From Planctomycetota bacterium (lineage in GTDB: Bacteria; Planctomycetota; MHYJ01; JACPRB01), in the NCBI GenBank assembly GCA_016200125.1, contig JACQFK010000431.1, positions 1 through 16,806 on the forward strand: a DNA stretch of 16,806 nt, in the 5' to 3' direction. Made by a program: the position numbers and the translations under genes. Shown piece after piece: positions 15,601-16,806 of the stretch; the first letter of the stretch is position 1, and every line of letters starts with the position of its first letter. A model generated the notes under the pieces. That model was not told where the DNA came from, made no database searches, and saw only the letters and a list, made by a program, of their open reading frames with translations.

Positions 15601-16472
15601 CCAGCAAGCTGTGGATCAACGGCTCCGAGGCCTACACGAAGTACAACTACTGCGGCATGACGGGCTTCACTTCGGGCTACTCGAGGATCAGCATGTTCGA
15701 GAAGCACGACGGCGGGGCCTTCAACCACATCCGCCTCGGCGGCGCCTCGCGGCTCTGCCAGACGGCCCAGCAGAACTCGCCCGAGAACGGCGCCTACAAG
15801 GGCAACTTCTCCGGCGACCACACGCTCGACGAGTTCTACGCGTGGAACACCGCCGGGGCGCAGTTCGACCTCCTGTGGACCGCGGGCCGCTACTACAAGC
15901 CCTCCACGGCGGGCGGCACGGGCGGCGGCGGCGTGGCGTCGCAGGGCCGCTTCACCTCGCAGGCGCTCACCAACATGGTCCCCTTCACTCCGCGCCTGCT
16001 GGCCCCGCCCTCCACGTCCGGCGGCGGCGGCGTCTCGGGCGGCACCCAGACGGCCGAGCCCCCCACCCTGCGCATCCTGGGCATGTCCTGGACCTGGTAC
16101 GGCGACCTTATCGACCACAACCTGACGCCCTATCAGAGCTGGGACGGCCACCGCGTGCTGTACGACTACTCGCGCGACCCCCAGGGCCTGCCCTCGAAGG
16201 ACCTGGAGCCGAAGGTCGGCGCCGGCATCGACGACGGCGGCCAGATCTACGGGCCCTACTACGACGACGGCTTCACGGCGATCCTCAACAGCAAGAGCCG
16301 CACCCCGGTGATCCAGGATCCCACGAAGGTCAAGTACTTCGTGCAGATCGAGATCCAGTCCCCGGGCAAGCCGATCATGCTGGCGACGCCGGTGGTCGAC
16401 GACGTCACCCTGTTCTGGGACGACAACCAGTCCCACCTGCTGTCCTACGTGTTCGACAATCGGAGCTTCTAG
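12678..16472 (+). CDS. Giant GspK/PilX-like pseudopilin with a LamG-like domain
   Basis: From the GTG at 12678, preceded by an A/G-rich stretch (12665-12673) 4 bases away, the protein has 1264 residues. It begins with a prepilin-like leader, MRYSGKRKG then AVLIIVLGVLAVLALL. Cleavage is expected after G9, and the +5 residue is Ile rather than Glu, as is usual for GspK-type minor pseudopilins. Residues about 140-350 resemble the GspK body, including VTDCSGRLYANDG and PVNVNAASEEVLVAVL (about 338-353), the counterpart of the GspK NVNTA..EVL motif. GspK proteins are usually only about 300-350 residues; here some 900 more follow. These include a concanavalin/LamG-like region (about 795-1055, GMISFWWKPAFSP...HTLDEFYAWN), Gly-rich linkers (about 1078 and 1112) and a C-terminal beta-rich part with VVDDVTLFWDD. 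It probably sits at a pseudopilus tip and presents a large surface domain. An in-frame ATG at 12597 would put 27 residues before the leader and is less likely. Confidence 0.82.
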   Translation: MRYSGKRKGAVLIIVLGVLAVLALLATTFATLQATERQVANNYLDTVRAKLLAQSGVQDAEAKLREYFPFRYFNSVNVKAPKPWKYWGQDATEMVEPPVDDKLELALNPSFAIEADGKNVAENPQDPTDGNVNPKKVSIEGKMCGLSGFQGGAYATHGDQYALRVTDCSGRLYANDGVDGTPNGKLNSVSRNMRRMLNVLGDVLQTSKLGERIMDNRPAEGFRSMQDILKVLNYDEMLFNKVKNYITVYAWVDNNVVNPVPLNSQVATQFQNQTGVTYNRGTTRVYRFGSEVQGVDAAGSPLNYGLDYMQNGNDIKRLEVRLFGMDALNPQHIEVVARAPVNVNAASEEVLVAVLTGLQGFYITDRRRNNPRWQGDLYLSFKMQLKYYPEVNSKGDELGYLVDTFPIVNSTGTGTQGISARLLAKEIIACRNGDKGKYANYNPKAGGGKWFGGPFKSWHQFNAFVDFLARPVADGGAGFLDDKRAELFKDYEEEGVDPIGFGALVPSEVQHEYGNQAIADVLKANFNPNCHLNELNPDANLFQIVDKTDLFINSTEFCFMPTGYFEIESLGRVLRSKSTGPNPDAYIGDNDIAAQARVTATFKIYDMYRESTQKQFYGGTLAPESSQWGTNNGKSIEIGPEPDNGYFPGNLSKSGLEPADNEWDGYIALPTMGGVYGGGHGAAPKQPNTLARTEGLGRSPHQGAGMHVHYTLDHDCHDHPVDATEIGCKKPMGIASETYNYADYVKGTGMLPYGGPYNPTSGTPNSHRLAKSFRLDPDPKSGSVPVRNLDPYAPSDLRIDGAYVERHSAPVYYNLKGGVGLWNYQAGGPHMGMISFWWKPAFSPERTGKIRTLWDMSRYHDSCGQNVNVWPFALWYYPSHYNPGTSEAVGPKYWHNNMGKFEPSSIVGGSKCWHGSSSGSPSPGHEFGRMTVCLNHLDHQDHKWLKPSPLQHHRWINTTFMWNLSVGADNSGTNTSKLWINGSEAYTKYNYCGMTGFTSGYSRISMFEKHDGGAFNHIRLGGASRLCQTAQQNSPENGAYKGNFSGDHTLDEFYAWNTAGAQFDLLWTAGRYYKPSTAGGTGGGGVASQGRFTSQALTNMVPFTPRLLAPPSTSGGGGVSGGTQTAEPPTLRILGMSWTWYGDLIDHNLTPYQSWDGHRVLYDYSRDPQGLPSKDLEPKVGAGIDDGGQIYGPYYDDGFTAILNSKSRTPVIQDPTKVKYFVQIEIQSPGKPIMLATPVVDDVTLFWDDNQSHLLSYVFDNRSF

Positions 16473-16473
16473 C

Positions 16474-16806
16474 ATGCTCAAGCGGATCGCCGTCGCGGCC
16501 GCCCTGGCAGCCCTGGCGCTGGCTCCGGCGCGGGCCGAGCAGGAAGATTCCCTCGGTCTCTCGCTCACCTGCAAGCCGCCCTCGTTCAAGGTGCGGAAGC
16601 CGCTGCTGGTCCTCAACGGGACCTGCGCGCTGCCCGACGGCGTGATCCTCAAGGTGAACCTCGCCCGCGTGACCGAGCAGGCGATGGGCAGCGAACTCCA
16701 GCCCATGTACGTCGGGGCCGGCAACGGCACCTCCGAGATCGAGGGCAAGAAATTCGTCTACGACTCGGCCATCGAGGGTCCCGGCAAGTACAACGTGCAG
16801 GTGTGC
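16474..16806 (+). CDS. Secreted protein of unknown function, 5' part (runs off the right edge)
   Basis: The ATG at 16474 lies one base after the pseudopilin stop, and 111 codons are visible before the window ends. The product begins with a clear signal peptide (KRIAVAAALAALALAPARA, cleavage expected after A21). The mature part looks beta-rich, with Cys at 33, 51 and 111 and strands such as FKVRKPLLVLNGTCALPDGVILKVNL and KYNVQV, which could be an Ig-like fold. There is no Shine-Dalgarno in the gap, so translation is probably coupled to the pseudopilin gene, suggesting a functional link with it. The family was not recognised. Confidence 0.75.
   Translation, partial: MLKRIAVAAALAALALAPARAEQEDSLGLSLTCKPPSFKVRKPLLVLNGTCALPDGVILKVNLARVTEQAMGSELQPMYVGAGNGTSEIEGKKFVYDSAIEGPGKYNVQVC

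Noticed and set aside
12573..16748. A 1391-codon open frame on the minus strand opposite the pseudopilin gene
   Set aside because: It is the antisense shadow of a gene with strongly G/C third positions, which removes stop codons from the reverse frame. The translation is a low-complexity Val/Arg/Gly/His/Ala mix with no signal or domain, while the plus-strand frame has a prepilin leader and recognisable folds.

Overview
The window looks like a piece of a GC-rich bacterial chromosome, most likely from the Planctomycetota or a neighbouring lineage. This is an inference from gene style, not a proven assignment. The clues are a secreted PQQ-type beta-propeller opening with a WPGFLGPDHD box, a TPR protein fused to a DUF1570-like metallopeptidase domain, HEAT and TPR proteins built around a W..WW box, a DUF4139 protein, and a very long GspK-like pseudopilin. 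Codon third positions are strongly G/C, which leaves long open frames on the antisense strands; these are not genes. No tRNA, rRNA, CRISPR array, IS element or phage gene is seen.

Layout. Positions 1-1379 hold a minus-strand pair: a PQQ propeller protein followed, with a 4-base ATGA overlap, by a lipoprotein that runs off the left edge. Positions 1499-5454 are a plus-strand operon encoding a MacA-like membrane-fusion adaptor, a separate MacB/LolD-type ATPase, a MacB/FtsX-type permease, and a small HEAT-like lipoprotein that overlaps the permease by 8 bases. The operon meets a minus-strand Kelch/fibronectin-III protein (5528-7570) across a 65-base nested palindrome. Divergent to that protein, only 40 bases away, is a secreted TPR/metallopeptidase (7611-8927), followed by a DUF4139 protein (9005-11068). 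The DUF4139 gene converges on a minus-strand HEAT-TM-coiled-coil-TPR protein (11135-12361) across a run of 7-base repeats. After a 316-base divergent intergenic region with a second nested palindrome comes a 1264-residue GspK-like pseudopilin with a LamG-like domain (12678-16472). One base later begins a secreted protein cut off by the right edge.

How the genes relate. Nearly every product carries a signal peptide, lipobox or membrane anchor, so the window is devoted to the cell envelope: export through a tripartite ABC pump, a pseudopilus component, and several periplasmic or outer-surface repeat proteins. No metabolic or information-processing gene is present. The outer-membrane TolC partner and the other pseudopilins are not in view.

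The most unusual DNA is intergenic. There are two AT-rich palindromes, each with arms of about 30 bases that are themselves internally inverted, and they share a GAAGT/CGGTTT core. One of them lies between divergent promoters, where a terminator would have no purpose. There is also a degenerate 7-base tandem repeat that starts inside a stop codon, and canonical -10 boxes only 8-9 bases from start codons, which suggests leaderless mRNAs.
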